A stretch of DNA of 64,000 bases from Pseudomonas phenolilytica (GTDB lineage: Bacteria > Pseudomonadota > Gammaproteobacteria > Pseudomonadales > Pseudomonadaceae). Shown here one piece after another: positions 1 to 9,671 of the stretch; within the stretch, counting starts at the first letter, position 1; the number at the start of each line of letters is the position of its first letter. Position numbers and translations under genes: made by a program. The stretch is taken from NCBI RefSeq assembly GCF_021432765.1, contig NZ_CP058908.1, positions 1,876,001 to 1,940,000 on the forward strand, given 5' to 3'. The notes below the pieces were generated by a model. It was not told where the DNA came from and did no database searches. It saw only the letters and a list, made by a program, of their open reading frames with translations.

Positions 1-341
1 GGCGGGGTGGCCGGCGGCTGGTAGAGATAGGTCACCAGACTGGCGATCTGGGTCTCGTCCAGCACACTGGAAAATGCCGCCATCTGGCTGGCCGGGCGCC
101 CGTCGCGAATCACCTTGTGCGCTTCGGCCGGCTTGATCCGCCCGAGGCTTTCCGGCAGTAGGGCCGGGCCGGCGCCGCCGAGGCGGTTGGCACCGTGGCA
201 GCTCTGGCAATGTTGTTCGTACAGGGCCTGGGCCGCATCTGGGGCTTCGGCGGCGGCGGCCCGCGGCACGGCCAGGTCGAGTGCGACGAAGGTGGCGGCC
301 GGCAGCGCGGCCGCCAGCAGCAGGGCAGGAATCAGCCGCAT
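1..341 (-). CDS. nirN: NirN, cd1-like c-type cytochrome (5' part only)
   Basis: Only the first ~113 residues are in the window; the gene runs off the left edge. The product starts with a hydrophobic export signal and an Ala-rich cleavage region, followed by a class-I cytochrome c domain with a CQSCH heme-binding motif at residues 45–49. NirN resembles the cd1 nitrite reductase and acts in the periplasm in the last step of heme d1 maturation. The assignment rests on the heme motif and on the J–E–N order: its ATG overlaps the end of nirE by about 10 bases. The d1-propeller domain that would prove it lies outside, so another nir cytochrome remains possible. Confidence 0.8.
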   Translation of the reverse strand, partial: MRLIPALLLAAALPAATFVALDLAVPRAAAAEAPDAAQALYEQHCQSCHGANRLGGAGPALLPESLGRIKPAEAHKVIRDGRPASQMAAFSSVLDETQIASLVTYLYQPPATP

Positions 342-1168
342 ACGGCCTCCGATTCGCGAGGAGTTTCACTGCGCAGGCGCGCCGGGTATTCGACCTGCTG
401 GCCGTCGAACAGGCCGACCACCTGACCGATCACCGTCAGGGTCGGCGGCGTCAGGTGCTTTTCATCGGCCATGCTCGGCAGTTGCTTGAGCGTGCAGCGC
501 ACCACCTGCTGGTCCTGGCGAGTACCGTTGCCGATCAGCGCTGCGGGGGTATCCAGCGGCAGGCCCGCGGCGATCAGATTGCGCGAGATTTCGCCAAGGC
601 TGGCCAGCCCCATGTAGAACACCAGGGTTTGCTTGCCTTCGGCCAGGGCGCTCCAGGGCAGGCGCAGTTCGCCGTTTTCCTGCAGATGGCCGGTGATGAA
701 CTGGCATGAATGGGCGACATCGCGGTGAGTCAGCGGAATGCCGGCATAGGCACTGCAGCCTGCAGCGGCGGTGATGCCGGGCACCACCTGGCAGTCGATG
801 CCGCGCTCGAGCAGGTACTCCAGCTCCTCGGCGCCACGGCCGAAGATGAACGGATCGCCGCCCTTCAGGCGCACCACGCGCTTGTTCTGCAGCGCCAGTT
901 CGGCCAGCAGTGCGTTGATTTCCGGCTGCGGCAAGCTGTGGTAGCCGCTGGTCTTGCCGACGTAGTGACGGCTGCAGGTGGCGGGCAGCAGGGCCAGCAG
1001 GCCGTCGCTGACCAGACGGTCGTAGACCACCGCATCGGCCTGTTGCAGCAGGCTCCAGGCGCGCAGGGTGAGCAGGCCGGGATCGCCCGGGCCGGCACCG
1101 ACCAGGGCGACTTCGCCGGGGGCGAACGCGGCGCTCAGCGAGGCGGGTAGCGTGATTGGCTGGTCCAT
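332..1168 (-). CDS. nirE: Uroporphyrinogen-III C-methyltransferase (SUMT), heme d1 pathway
   Basis: The enzyme methylates uroporphyrinogen III twice with S-adenosylmethionine to give precorrin-2, the entry to siroheme and here to heme d1. The 278-residue length fits the SUMT family. Visible signatures are GAGPGDPG at 24–31 and LKGGDP at 101–106, both part of the SAM/substrate site, plus the FGRGAEE stretch just after. The ATG at 1168 has a GGAG ribosome site about 7 bases upstream. It lies 70 bases downstream of nirJ and overlaps the start of nirN, so the three form one leftward unit. Its position among nir genes argues for the d1-dedicated NirE over a CysG/CobA role. Confidence 0.93.
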   Translation of the reverse strand: MDQPITLPASLSAAFAPGEVALVGAGPGDPGLLTLRAWSLLQQADAVVYDRLVSDGLLALLPATCSRHYVGKTSGYHSLPQPEINALLAELALQNKRVVRLKGGDPFIFGRGAEELEYLLERGIDCQVVPGITAAAGCSAYAGIPLTHRDVAHSCQFITGHLQENGELRLPWSALAEGKQTLVFYMGLASLGEISRNLIAAGLPLDTPAALIGNGTRQDQQVVRCTLKQLPSMADEKHLTPPTLTVIGQVVGLFDGQQVEYPARLRSETPRESEAVCG

Positions 1169-1238
1169 GGGCTCTCCTGAAAATTCTCATCGGGCTGCGG
1201 TGTGGCGCTACGCGGCACTTGCCGGCCGCTGTAGTGGA

Positions 1239-2420
1239 TCAAAGGGCGATGCTGGGAATGCGCTGCGGCGTCGGTAGGCCGATCTCTTCATCGGTCAGGT
1301 AGCAGCCGGGGTCTTCGGCCCACAGGTTGCCCTCGGCCCAGGCGCGGGTGCGGGTATTGCCGTTGCAGATTGACAGCCAGCGGCAATCGGCGCAGCGGCC
1401 TTCGACGGCGCGCGGATGCTGGCGTAGCTGCTGCAGCAGCGGTTGCGGGTTGTCCAGCCAGATGTCGCGGAAGCTCTGCTTGCGCACGTTGCCGACGGTG
1501 TGCTGCCACCAGTAGGTGTCCGGGTGCACGTCGCCGATGTTGTCGATGTTGGCGATGCCGCTGCCGGAAGCGTTGCCGCCCCAGGCGCGCAGCATGCCTT
1601 CGAGACGCGCGGCGTGCTGCGGCAGATTGGCTTCGACCCACTGCAGCAACAGGATGGCATCGGCATCGTTGTTGCCGCTGACGAAATCGGTCTCGCGGCC
1701 GTTCTGCACATCGTCCCAGGCCTGCTCGAACAGCTGACGCATGGCGTCGCGGGTCATCTGATGATGGGCGTCGGCCTTGCGGCTGCGCTTGCCGCGACCG
1801 CTGTAGTTGAGGTGCGAGAGGTAGAACTTCTGCACATCGTGTGCGCGCATCAGCTCCAGGATGGCCGGCAGTTGCGGGTAGTTGTTCTGCGTCAGCGTGG
1901 TGCGCAGGCCGACGCGGATGTCGTGTTTCCGGCACAGGTCGATGGCATGCATGGAGGCGGCGAAGCTGCCCTTGAGCTGGCGCCAGTCGTCGTGCACGGC
2001 TTCCAGACCGTCGATGCTGATGCCGACGTAGTCGTAGCGGGCGGCGACGATCTGTTCGATGTTGCGCTCGTCGATCAGCGTGCCGTTGGTCGACAGCGCG
2101 ACGAAGAAGCCCTTGTCACGCGCGTAGTCGGACAGCTCGAAGATATCCTTGCGCAGCAGTGGCTCGCCACCGGAGAGGATCAGCACGCGCACGCCGGCGG
2201 CATGCAAGTCGTCGATCACCTTGAGCGCTTCGGCGGTTTCCAGTTCGTCGCGAAACTCGCTGTCGGCGGAGGTGGCGTAGCAGTGCTTGCAGGTCAGGTT
2301 GCAGCGGCGCAGCAGATTCCAGATCACCACCGGCGGGCGCGCGCCTGTCGCGCTACGGGCACCGAGTACGGGAGTGGTCGGCCGGGCCAGGGCGCGCAGG
2401 TAATGGCTGATTCTCAACAT
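1239..2420 (-). CDS. nirJ: NirJ, radical SAM enzyme of heme d1 biosynthesis
   Basis: NirJ is a radical SAM protein with a SPASM-type C-terminus that installs the keto groups on the d1 macrocycle. The radical SAM cluster motif C-x3-C-x2-C is present as C40, C44 and C47 (CNLTCKHC), followed by a GGEP-type SAM-binding segment (LSGGEPLL). A cysteine-rich tail (CADC…C…C) near the end fits auxiliary Fe–S binding. I chose the ATG at 2420 (393 aa) because CGAGGAG lies just upstream; an upstream in-frame codon at 2459 lacks this support. It is the first gene of the leftward nirJEN unit, with a degenerate FNR-like site about 100 bases upstream. Confidence 0.95.
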   Translation of the reverse strand: MLRISHYLRALARPTTPVLGARSATGARPPVVIWNLLRRCNLTCKHCYATSADSEFRDELETAEALKVIDDLHAAGVRVLILSGGEPLLRKDIFELSDYARDKGFFVALSTNGTLIDERNIEQIVAARYDYVGISIDGLEAVHDDWRQLKGSFAASMHAIDLCRKHDIRVGLRTTLTQNNYPQLPAILELMRAHDVQKFYLSHLNYSGRGKRSRKADAHHQMTRDAMRQLFEQAWDDVQNGRETDFVSGNNDADAILLLQWVEANLPQHAARLEGMLRAWGGNASGSGIANIDNIGDVHPDTYWWQHTVGNVRKQSFRDIWLDNPQPLLQQLRQHPRAVEGRCADCRWLSICNGNTRTRAWAEGNLWAEDPGCYLTDEEIGLPTPQRIPSIAL

Positions 2421-2519
2421 GAGCGTTTCTCCTCGGGGAGCGCGGGGCTCCGTGGGCACGCCACCCGCGGTGACCTGCCTCGATGGGGTGCAGGATCAAC
2501 GAGCGCCCGGAGCCTATCC

Positions 2520-2533
2520 TTGACGAGAAACAA
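2520..2533 (-). promoter_or_regulatory. Degenerate FNR/Dnr-like box upstream of nirJ
   Basis: Read on the minus strand the site is TTGTTTCTCGTCAA. One half-site (GTCAA) is good; the other (TTGTT) has one mismatch to TTGAT. It is centred about 106 bases upstream of the nirJ ATG. No convincing -10 hexamer stands at the spacing seen at nirS and norC, so this is only a candidate. Confidence 0.4.
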
Positions 2534-2607
2534 TAAAAGACCGGATATGCCGCCACCGCGCCAGAGCGGCGCGACGTGCGGTTGGGAAGAGCGGAGGGCA
2601 GGGCCTG

Positions 2608-2629
2608 GCGCCGGCGCTGTCGCCGGCGC
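2608..2629 (-). terminator. Hairpin downstream of nirP
   Basis: A perfect 9-bp GC stem (GCGCCGGCG / CGCCGGCGC) with a 4-base loop begins 15 bases past the nirP stop. It has no U-tract in the nirP direction, so it may protect the 3' end of the nirQOP mRNA or end it inefficiently. Confidence 0.5.
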
Positions 2630-2643
2630 GCAGGGGGCTGTGG

Positions 2644-2901
2644 CTAGTTGCCGCGCAGCATCAGCAGGATGACGATCAGTGCGATCAGCAGCGGCCAGGC
2701 GAGCAGCAGCAGGCGCCACAGGCGCGGCGCGTGGCGCAGCTCCATGAAGCCTTCGGTGATCAGCCAGGCCTTGCCCAGCGCCACCAGCAGAATGGTGCCG
2801 CCGAGCAGCAGGGTCGAACCGGCGCTGCCGAGCAGCACGGTGGTGATGGAGAGCAGGGCCAGTCCCAGCCAGCAGCCAACCAGGACTTTTGAAGCGGACA
2901 T
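2644..2901 (-). CDS. nirP: NirP/NorF-like small membrane protein (oxidase subunit IV family)
   Basis: An 85-residue, almost wholly hydrophobic protein with about three membrane segments. The segment KAWLITEGFMELRHAPRLWR resembles the conserved centre of the prokaryotic cytochrome c oxidase subunit IV/NorF family. It starts 10 bases after the end of the subunit-III-like gene and is the last gene of the leftward nirQ–nirO–nirP unit. Relatives in other denitrifiers (NirP, NorF) are accessory to NO or nitrite reduction, but their biochemical role is poorly defined. The family call is from pattern and context. The symbol follows P. stutzeri-type naming; norF would be equally defensible. Confidence 0.75.
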   Translation of the reverse strand: MSASKVLVGCWLGLALLSITTVLLGSAGSTLLLGGTILLVALGKAWLITEGFMELRHAPRLWRLLLLAWPLLIALIVILLMLRGN

Positions 2902-2911
2902 GGCTACCTCG

Positions 2912-3499
2912 TCAGTTCAGTACGTACACCAGCGGGAACAGCAACACCCAGACCAGATCGACCATGTGCCAGTAGAGCACGCCGGATTCCATCCCACCGT
3001 GGTGTTGCGGTGAGTAGGCGCGGCGCCGGCAGCGCTCGGCCATCCAGCCGAGGATCACCATGCCCAGCAGCACGTGCAGGAAATGGAAGCCGGTGAGGAT
3101 CCAGTAAAGGGTGAAGAAGCGGTTGTGTTCGAGCCCCAGGCCGAGCGAGGCCAGATGCCCGTACTCGTTCAGCTTGAGCACCACATAGACGCAGGATGAC
3201 AGCAGCGCGGCGAGCAGCAGCAGGCCGGCGCGGCCCTGGCGGTCGGCGCGCACCTGCTCGACCGCCAGCGCGGCGAACAGCCCCGAGGTCAGCAGGCTGA
3301 GCGTCAGCGCCAGGCCGATGGAGCTGTCCAGCGCCTGCCGGCTTTCGGCGAACATCGCCGGATCGAGCAGCTGGGTCACGGCGAAGGCGACGATCAGCAG
3401 GGCGAACACGGTCAGCTCGGCGAGGATGAAGAACCACATCGCCAGGTCGCCCGGCAGCCGCCGAACCGGGCGCGTGAGCACCTCAGCCGAAGTGGACAT
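2912..3499 (-). CDS. nirO: NirO/NorE-like protein, cytochrome c oxidase subunit III family
   Basis: A 195-residue membrane protein with about five hydrophobic helices. Family hallmarks of heme-copper oxidase subunit III are visible: the FFILAELTVFALL segment in the first helix, HFLHVLLGMVILG near residue 145, and a C-terminal HMVDLVWVLLFPLVY. No oxidase subunit I of the ordinary type is nearby, so it probably serves the NO reductase branch as NorE proteins do. The ATG lies 17 bases inside the end of nirQ with GGAGG upstream, which suggests translational coupling. The exact function of this family is unresolved. Confidence 0.85.
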   Translation of the reverse strand: MSTSAEVLTRPVRRLPGDLAMWFFILAELTVFALLIVAFAVTQLLDPAMFAESRQALDSSIGLALTLSLLTSGLFAALAVEQVRADRQGRAGLLLLAALLSSCVYVVLKLNEYGHLASLGLGLEHNRFFTLYWILTGFHFLHVLLGMVILGWMAERCRRRAYSPQHHGGMESGVLYWHMVDLVWVLLFPLVYVLN

Positions 3500-4298
3500 C
3501 GACGACCTCCATCAGCGCGGCGACGGTTTGCGGGTCGTCCGACAGCGGCTCGGCGAGACAGGCCAGGCAGGCCTGACGCGGCGTCATGCCGGAGCGGATC
3601 ATGCGGGCGGTGAAGATCAGCAGACGGGTGGAGGCGACTTCCTCCAGGTCGTGCTGCTCGAGCCGGCGCAGTGCCTGGCCGAGCTTGACCACCTGCGCGG
3701 CGAGCGCGGCATCGACCTGGGCCTCGTTGGCGACGATGCGCTCTTCCTCGGCCTGCGGCGGATAGTCGAAGCGCATGGCGACGAAGCGCTGGCGGGTACT
3801 GGGCTTCATGCCCTTGAGCAGATTCTGGTAACCGGGGTTGTACGACACCACCAGCATGAAGCCCGGCGGGGCCTTGAGCGCCTCGCCGGTGCGTTCGATG
3901 AACAGCTCGCGGCGGTCGTCGGCCAGCGGGTGCAGCACCACGGCGGTGTCCTGGCGTGCCTCGACCACTTCATCGAGGTAGCAGATGCCGCCTTCACGCA
4001 CTGCCCGGGTCAGCGGGCCGTCCTGCCACCAGGTGCCTTGCGCGCCGATCAGGTGACGGCCGACGAGGTCGGCGGCGGAGAGGTCGTCATGGCAGGCCAC
4101 GGTATACAGCGGCAATCCCAGACGATGCGCCATGTGCTGCACGAAGCGGGTCTTGCCGCAACCGGTCGGTCCCTTGATCAGCACGGGCATGCCGTGTTGC
4201 CAGGCCTGCTCGAACAACGCCTGTTCGTTGCCCAGGGGCTGGTAGAACGGCGCGTCGGGAGTGTCGGCAACTACGGTCAGTCTTTCTGGCGCATTCAC
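3483..4298 (-). CDS. nirQ: NirQ/NorQ, MoxR-type AAA+ ATPase
   Basis: NirQ is a cytoplasmic MoxR-family ATPase needed to activate NO reductase, probably working with the VWA-domain protein NorD as a chaperone pair. Walker A is GPTGCGKT at residues 43–50 and Walker B is CYLDE at 106–110. A second conserved stretch (FMLVVSYNPGYQ) carries sensor-1. I prefer the GTG at 4298 (271 aa) because GAGG lies 8 bases upstream; a TTG at 4304 is too close to that site. It heads the leftward nirQOP unit, divergent from nirS, and an FNR-type box lies about 90 bases upstream. Confidence 0.93.
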   Translation of the reverse strand: MNAPERLTVVADTPDAPFYQPLGNEQALFEQAWQHGMPVLIKGPTGCGKTRFVQHMAHRLGLPLYTVACHDDLSAADLVGRHLIGAQGTWWQDGPLTRAVREGGICYLDEVVEARQDTAVVLHPLADDRRELFIERTGEALKAPPGFMLVVSYNPGYQNLLKGMKPSTRQRFVAMRFDYPPQAEEERIVANEAQVDAALAAQVVKLGQALRRLEQHDLEEVASTRLLIFTARMIRSGMTPRQACLACLAEPLSDDPQTVAALMEVVDVHFG

Positions 4299-4386
4299 GG
4301 GCAATACCTCACTGCGGTAGTCGGTTAATCACGAACGACAAACTACCGCTCGCATCGCTGCCCCTCAAGGCATCCGCCGGCAAAGC

Positions 4387-4400
4387 TTGATCGCGGTCAA
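4387..4400 (-). promoter_or_regulatory. FNR/Dnr box on the nirQ side
   Basis: TTGATCGCGGTCAA matches the FNR/Dnr consensus TTGAT-N4-ATCAA except for one base (GTCAA). It is centred about 95 bases upstream of the nirQ start. The expected -10 position on the minus strand is GC-rich, so the transcription start is uncertain. Confidence 0.65.
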
Positions 4401-4514
4401 GCCCTGCTCGAATTGGTCGCCGCCGGTCAGGCATTTGCTACTCGCAGCGCCAAATGCCGGGCTATCGTCGCCCCCGCGACAAGGCGTCACGCCTAGGGGG
4501 TGTCGGGGGGTCTC

Positions 4515-4557
4515 TTGATTGCCGTCAAGCGCTCGGCGATTTGGGCTCTCCTAGGAT
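4515..4557 (+). promoter_or_regulatory. nirS promoter with FNR/Dnr box
   Basis: TTGATTGCCGTCAA at 4515–4528 is followed 23 bases later by TAGGAT at 4552–4557. That is the geometry of a class-II FNR-family promoter, with the box near -41.5. The norC promoter has the same spacing. The predicted start of transcription is about 4563, leaving a leader of ~80 bases. Confidence 0.85.
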
Positions 4558-4605
4558 GCAACCGCACCAATTAATCACCGGAATTGCCGCACCGCCGTCA
4601 CTTAG

Positions 4606-6354
<1,749 letters not shown>

Positions 6355-6365
6355 GTTTAGCCCCG

Positions 6366-6395
6366 GGGGCGGGCCTCAAGATCCGCCCCTTCTTT
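6366..6395 (+). terminator. Hairpin between nirS and nirM (attenuator)
   Basis: GGGGCGG at 6366–6372 pairs with CCGCCCC at 6383–6389 and is followed by TTCTTT. It stands 12 bases past the nirS stop and before the nirM ribosome site. It probably lets only part of transcription continue, or stabilises a separate nirS message. Confidence 0.6.
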
Positions 6396-6413
6396 AGCCT
6401 TGAGGAAGTACTC

Positions 6414-6728
6414 ATGAAGAAAGTTCTGCTCCCGCTGCTCGCCCTTGGCGGCGCTCTGGCCCTGCAGCCAGCGCTGGCCCAGGACGGCGAAGCGCTGTTC
6501 AAGAGCAAGCCCTGCGCGGCCTGCCACAGCGTCGACGCCAAACTGGTCGGCCCGGCCCTGAAGGAAGTGGCAGCGAAGAATGCCGGCGTTGATGGCGCCG
6601 TCGATACGCTGGCCGCCAGCATCAAGAACGGCAGCCAGGGCAAGTGGGGTCCGATCCCGATGCCGCCAAATGCCGTGACCGAAGAAGAAGCCAAGGCCCT
6701 GGCTACCTGGGTCCTGAGTCTCAAGTAA
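6414..6728 (+). CDS. nirM: Cytochrome c-551, electron donor to NirS
   Basis: A 104-residue periplasmic class-I cytochrome c of the c551 type. The signal peptide ends near LAQ (residue ~22). The heme motif is CAACH at 34–38. The distal methionine sits in the segment [10 protein letters not shown] typical of c551, and the length matches mature c551 (~82 residues). It passes electrons from the bc1 complex to NirS. GAGGAA precedes the ATG. It lies 59 bases after nirS, beyond an attenuator-like hairpin, and 17 bases before nirC. Confidence 0.95.
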   Translation: MKKVLLPLLALGGALALQPALAQDGEALFKSKPCAACHSVDAKLVGPALKEVAAKNAGVDGAVDTLAASIKNGSQGKWGPIPMPPNAVTEEEAKALATWVLSLK

Positions 6729-6745
6729 CACCTCTGGAGGACGCC

Positions 6746-7087
6746 ATGACCCGCTCCCGACACGCAGTATCACGTTTGGGGCTGACCCTGGCGTCCCTCC
6801 TCCTGATTCCTGCGGCCCTGGCCGCGGCGCCCGCCGCCGAACGCCAGGCGCAACTCGAGCATCTGCTCCTGCAGGACTGTGGCTCCTGCCACGGCCTGCG
6901 CATGACCGGCGGCCTCGGCCCGGCGCTGACTCGCGACGCGCTTGCCGGCAAGCCCCGTGACAGCCTGATCGCCACCGTCACCCACGGTCGCCCCGGTACC
7001 GCCATGCCCGGCTGGAAGGCCCTGCTCGACGAGCAGGACATCGCCTGGTTGGTCGATCTGCTTCTGCAAGGATATCCAAAGCCATGA
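6746..7087 (+). CDS. nirC: NirC, c-type cytochrome of heme d1 maturation
   Basis: A 113-residue exported monoheme cytochrome with a signal peptide ending near LAAA (residue ~27), a CGSCH heme motif near residue 45 and a GTAMPGW stretch supplying the axial Met. NirC works in the periplasm with NirF and NirN, probably taking up electrons during the last d1 steps. TGGAGG lies upstream of the ATG. The stop overlaps the nirF start as ATGA, so the two are translationally coupled. Confidence 0.92.
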   Translation: MTRSRHAVSRLGLTLASLLLIPAALAAAPAAERQAQLEHLLLQDCGSCHGLRMTGGLGPALTRDALAGKPRDSLIATVTHGRPGTAMPGWKALLDEQDIAWLVDLLLQGYPKP

Positions 7088-8262
7088 ACCGTCCGTCTTT
7101 GCTGCTGGCCGCGGCCTGCCTGTTGCTTGGCGCCTGCGCGCAACAACCGCTGCGTGGCAGCGGCGATCTCGGCGTGATCGTCGAGCGTGCCACCGGCAGC
7201 CTGCAAATCATCGAGAGCAGCGGGCAGACCCGCCTGGCGCGGGTCGAGGGTTTGGGCGATCTGTCACACGCCTCGGTGGTGTTTTCACGCGATCAGCGCT
7301 TCGCCTACGTGTTCGGCCGCGACGGCGGGCTGACCAAGGTCGACCTGCTCGAACAGCGCATCGACAAGCGTGTGGTGCAGGCTGGCAACAGCATCGGCGG
7401 CGCGATCAGCCAGGACGGTACGCTGATCGCCGTCGGCAACTACGAGCCGGGTGGCGTCAAGGTATTCGACGCCCAGACGCTCGAACTGGTCGCCGACATT
7501 CCGGCCACGCCGCTGGCCGATGGCAGCCGCAATTCGCGCGTGGTCGGCGTCACCGACGTACCCGGCAAGCGTTTCATCTACAGCCTGTTCGATACCAACG
7601 AGACCTGGCTGCTGGATTTCAGTCAGGGCAACACCCCGCAGATCACGCGTTTCGACAATATCGGCAAACAACCCTACGACGCCTTGCTGACGCCCGAAGG
7701 CCGCTATTACATCGCTGGCCTGTTCGGTGAAGACGGCATGGGCAAGATCGATCTGTGGCACCCGGAGAAGGGCGTCGAGCGCATTCTCGATGGTTACGGT
7801 CGCGGCCAGGAAAAACTACCGGTCTACAAGATGCCGCATCTGGAAGGTTGGACCGTCGCCGGTAACCAGACCTTCGTCCCGGCCATCGGCCAGCACCGCG
7901 TGCTGGTGATGGATTCGCAGAACTGGAAGCAGACCGACGCCATCGATGTCGCCGGTCAGCCGGTGTTCGTCATGGCGCGGCCCGACGCGCGGCAGATCTG
8001 GGTCAACTTCGCCCACCCGGACAACCACCGGATTCAGGTCATCGACAGCGAAACGCACAAGCTCATCGCCGACCTCGAGCCGGGACCCGCGGTGCTGCAC
8101 ATGGAATTCACCGCGCGCGGTGACCAGCTCTGGCTGTCGGTGCGCGACGGCAACGAAGTCCAGGTGTGGGACCCGTACCGCCTGCAACTGCTCAAGCGCC
8201 TGCCGGCCGAAAGCCCGAGCGGCATCTTCTTCAGCAGTCGCGCGCACGAAACGGGGTTGTGA
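7084..8262 (+). CDS. nirF: NirF, periplasmic heme d1 biosynthesis protein
   Basis: The 392-residue protein is related to the d1 propeller of NirS and acts on the side chains of a d1 precursor (dihydro-heme d1). The N-terminus is a lipoprotein signal with lipobox LLGAC, so it should be anchored in a membrane and face the periplasm, as reported for P. aeruginosa NirF. Repeated blade-like segments such as GRYYIAGLFGEDGMGKIDLW and FVNFAHPDNHRIQVID-type stretches run through the body. It is coupled to nirC through ATGA and lies two bases before nirD. Confidence 0.95.
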   Translation: MNRPSLLLAAACLLLGACAQQPLRGSGDLGVIVERATGSLQIIESSGQTRLARVEGLGDLSHASVVFSRDQRFAYVFGRDGGLTKVDLLEQRIDKRVVQAGNSIGGAISQDGTLIAVGNYEPGGVKVFDAQTLELVADIPATPLADGSRNSRVVGVTDVPGKRFIYSLFDTNETWLLDFSQGNTPQITRFDNIGKQPYDALLTPEGRYYIAGLFGEDGMGKIDLWHPEKGVERILDGYGRGQEKLPVYKMPHLEGWTVAGNQTFVPAIGQHRVLVMDSQNWKQTDAIDVAGQPVFVMARPDARQIWVNFAHPDNHRIQVIDSETHKLIADLEPGPAVLHMEFTARGDQLWLSVRDGNEVQVWDPYRLQLLKRLPAESPSGIFFSSRAHETGL

Positions 8263-8264
8263 CC

Positions 8265-8723
8265 ATGATGATCGACGATCTCAGCCGCCGCCTGATCGAC
8301 CGCTATCAGCACGGCATGCCCTTGTGCGCCGAACCCTATCGCGCGATGGCCGACGAGCTGGGTTGCGCCGAAAGCGAGGTGCTGGCGCGCCTGGAACAAC
8401 TGCAGGAGTTCGGCGGCCTGTCGCGGATCGGTCCGGTGTTCGAGCACAGCCGTGCCGGCGCCAGCACCCTGGTTGCGCTGGCCGTGCCGCAAGCGCGGCT
8501 GGAACAGGTTGCCGCGCGCATCAGCGCCTTTCCCGAGGTTAACCACAACTATCTGCGCGAGCACCACTACAACCTGTGGTTCGTGCTGACCGGCCCGGAC
8601 CGCCCGCATCTCGATCGCCTGCTGGCCGAGATCGAGGCCGATACCGGCCTGGTGCCGCTCGACCTGCCGATGCTGCATGCCTACCGCATCGATCTCGGCT
8701 TTCCGTTGGGAGAACCGTCATGA
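8265..8723 (+). CDS. nirD: NirD, siroheme decarboxylase subunit (Lrp/AsnC-like)
   Basis: NirD belongs to the Lrp/AsnC-like siroheme decarboxylase family that makes 12,18-didecarboxysiroheme on the way to heme d1. The 152-residue product has an N-terminal winged-helix-like part ([16 protein letters not shown]) and a ferredoxin-like half with [20 protein letters not shown]; the histidines there are the likely catalytic or ligand residues. The first ATG is at 8265 and a second directly follows at 8268. It closely parallels NirG in this cluster. Its stop overlaps the nirL start as ATGA. Confidence 0.93.
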   Translation: MMIDDLSRRLIDRYQHGMPLCAEPYRAMADELGCAESEVLARLEQLQEFGGLSRIGPVFEHSRAGASTLVALAVPQARLEQVAARISAFPEVNHNYLREHHYNLWFVLTGPDRPHLDRLLAEIEADTGLVPLDLPMLHAYRIDLGFPLGEPS

Positions 8724-9235
8724 GCATTGCGCTGAACGATCTGCAGGCGATGCACCTGCGCCGTCTGCTGGAGGCCGGCCTGCCGCTGGCGGCACGGCCC
8801 TATCGGCAGCTCGCCGAGCAGATCGGCAGCAGCGAGGAGCAGGTGCTCGATCAGGTCCGGCTCTGGCAGGAGGACGGCTTGTTCCGCCGCGTCGGGCTGG
8901 TGCTCAAGCATCGCGCGCTGGGTTTTCGGGCCAACGCCATGCTGGTGCTGGACATCCCCGATGCCGAAGTCGATGAGGTCGGGCGCCGGCTCGGCCAGGC
9001 CGTTGGTGTCAATCTCTGCTACCAGCGCCCGCGGCGGTTGCCGCAGTGGCCGTACAACCTGTTCTGCATGGTTCACGGGCGTGAGCGCGAGCAGGTCTGC
9101 CAGCTGATCGAGACACTGCTCGCCGAGCATGGCCTCAGCGAGGTGCCGCACCAGTTGCTGTTCAGCACCCGCGCCTACAAGCAGTGCGGCGGCCGTTATG
9201 CCCCGCCGCTGGCCAGAGAGGCTGCGCATGGATGA
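8720..9235 (+). CDS. nirL: NirL, siroheme decarboxylase subunit
   Basis: A 171-residue Lrp/AsnC-like protein, partner of NirD/NirG/NirH in siroheme decarboxylation. It contains [20 protein letters not shown] at the start and [22 protein letters not shown] in the second half. That second motif is shared with NirH and differs from the NHNY-REH-NLWFVL form of NirD and NirG. The start overlaps nirD by four bases and its end overlaps the nirG start by eight, so all are read from one message. Confidence 0.93.
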   Translation: MSIALNDLQAMHLRRLLEAGLPLAARPYRQLAEQIGSSEEQVLDQVRLWQEDGLFRRVGLVLKHRALGFRANAMLVLDIPDAEVDEVGRRLGQAVGVNLCYQRPRRLPQWPYNLFCMVHGREREQVCQLIETLLAEHGLSEVPHQLLFSTRAYKQCGGRYAPPLAREAAHG

Positions 9236-9671
9236 CTTCGACCGCCAGCTGATCAACCGCCTGCAGCATGGTCTGCCACTCGTGCGGCGGCCGTGGCAGG
9301 CGCTGGCCGAGGAGCTCGGGAGCAGCTCCGAGGTGCTGCGCGCGCGCGTGCAGGCGTTGCTGGACGACGGTACGCTGACCCGCTTCGGTCCCATGTTCGA
9401 TATCGAGCGCTTGGGCGGCGCTTTCACTCTCGCGGCTTTGTCCGTTCCGGAGGAGCGCTTCGACGAGGTGGCGGCGATTCTTGACGCCATGCCGGAGGTC
9501 GCACACAACTACCGGCGCGAGCACGCGTGGAACATGTGGTTCGTGCTCGGCTGCGCGACCCCGGAGGGGATCGCCGAAACCATTGCGCGGATCGAGGCGC
9601 AGACTGGCTTGCCGGTGCTCAACCTGCCGAAGGAGGAGACCTACCATGTCGGATTGCACTTCCCCGTTTGA
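9228..9671 (+). CDS. nirG: NirG, siroheme decarboxylase subunit
   Basis: A 147-residue Lrp/AsnC-like protein of the heme d1 pathway. The motif [18 protein letters not shown] near residue 95 and the N-terminal [21 protein letters not shown] closely match NirD, so this is the D-type paralogue. It overlaps nirL upstream. Downstream, the nirH ATG lies inside its last 26 bases, with that gene's strong AAGGAGGAG site also within nirG. Confidence 0.93.
   Translation: MDDFDRQLINRLQHGLPLVRRPWQALAEELGSSSEVLRARVQALLDDGTLTRFGPMFDIERLGGAFTLAALSVPEERFDEVAAILDAMPEVAHNYRREHAWNMWFVLGCATPEGIAETIARIEAQTGLPVLNLPKEETYHVGLHFPV

Larger units (their letters stand above)
2421..2643. other. nirJ upstream region / end of nirQOP operon
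   Basis: This gap separates the end of nirP from the start of nirJ, both leftward. It holds a strong GC hairpin next to nirP and a degenerate FNR-like site nearer nirJ, both listed separately. I see no supported gene in it. Confidence 0.6.
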
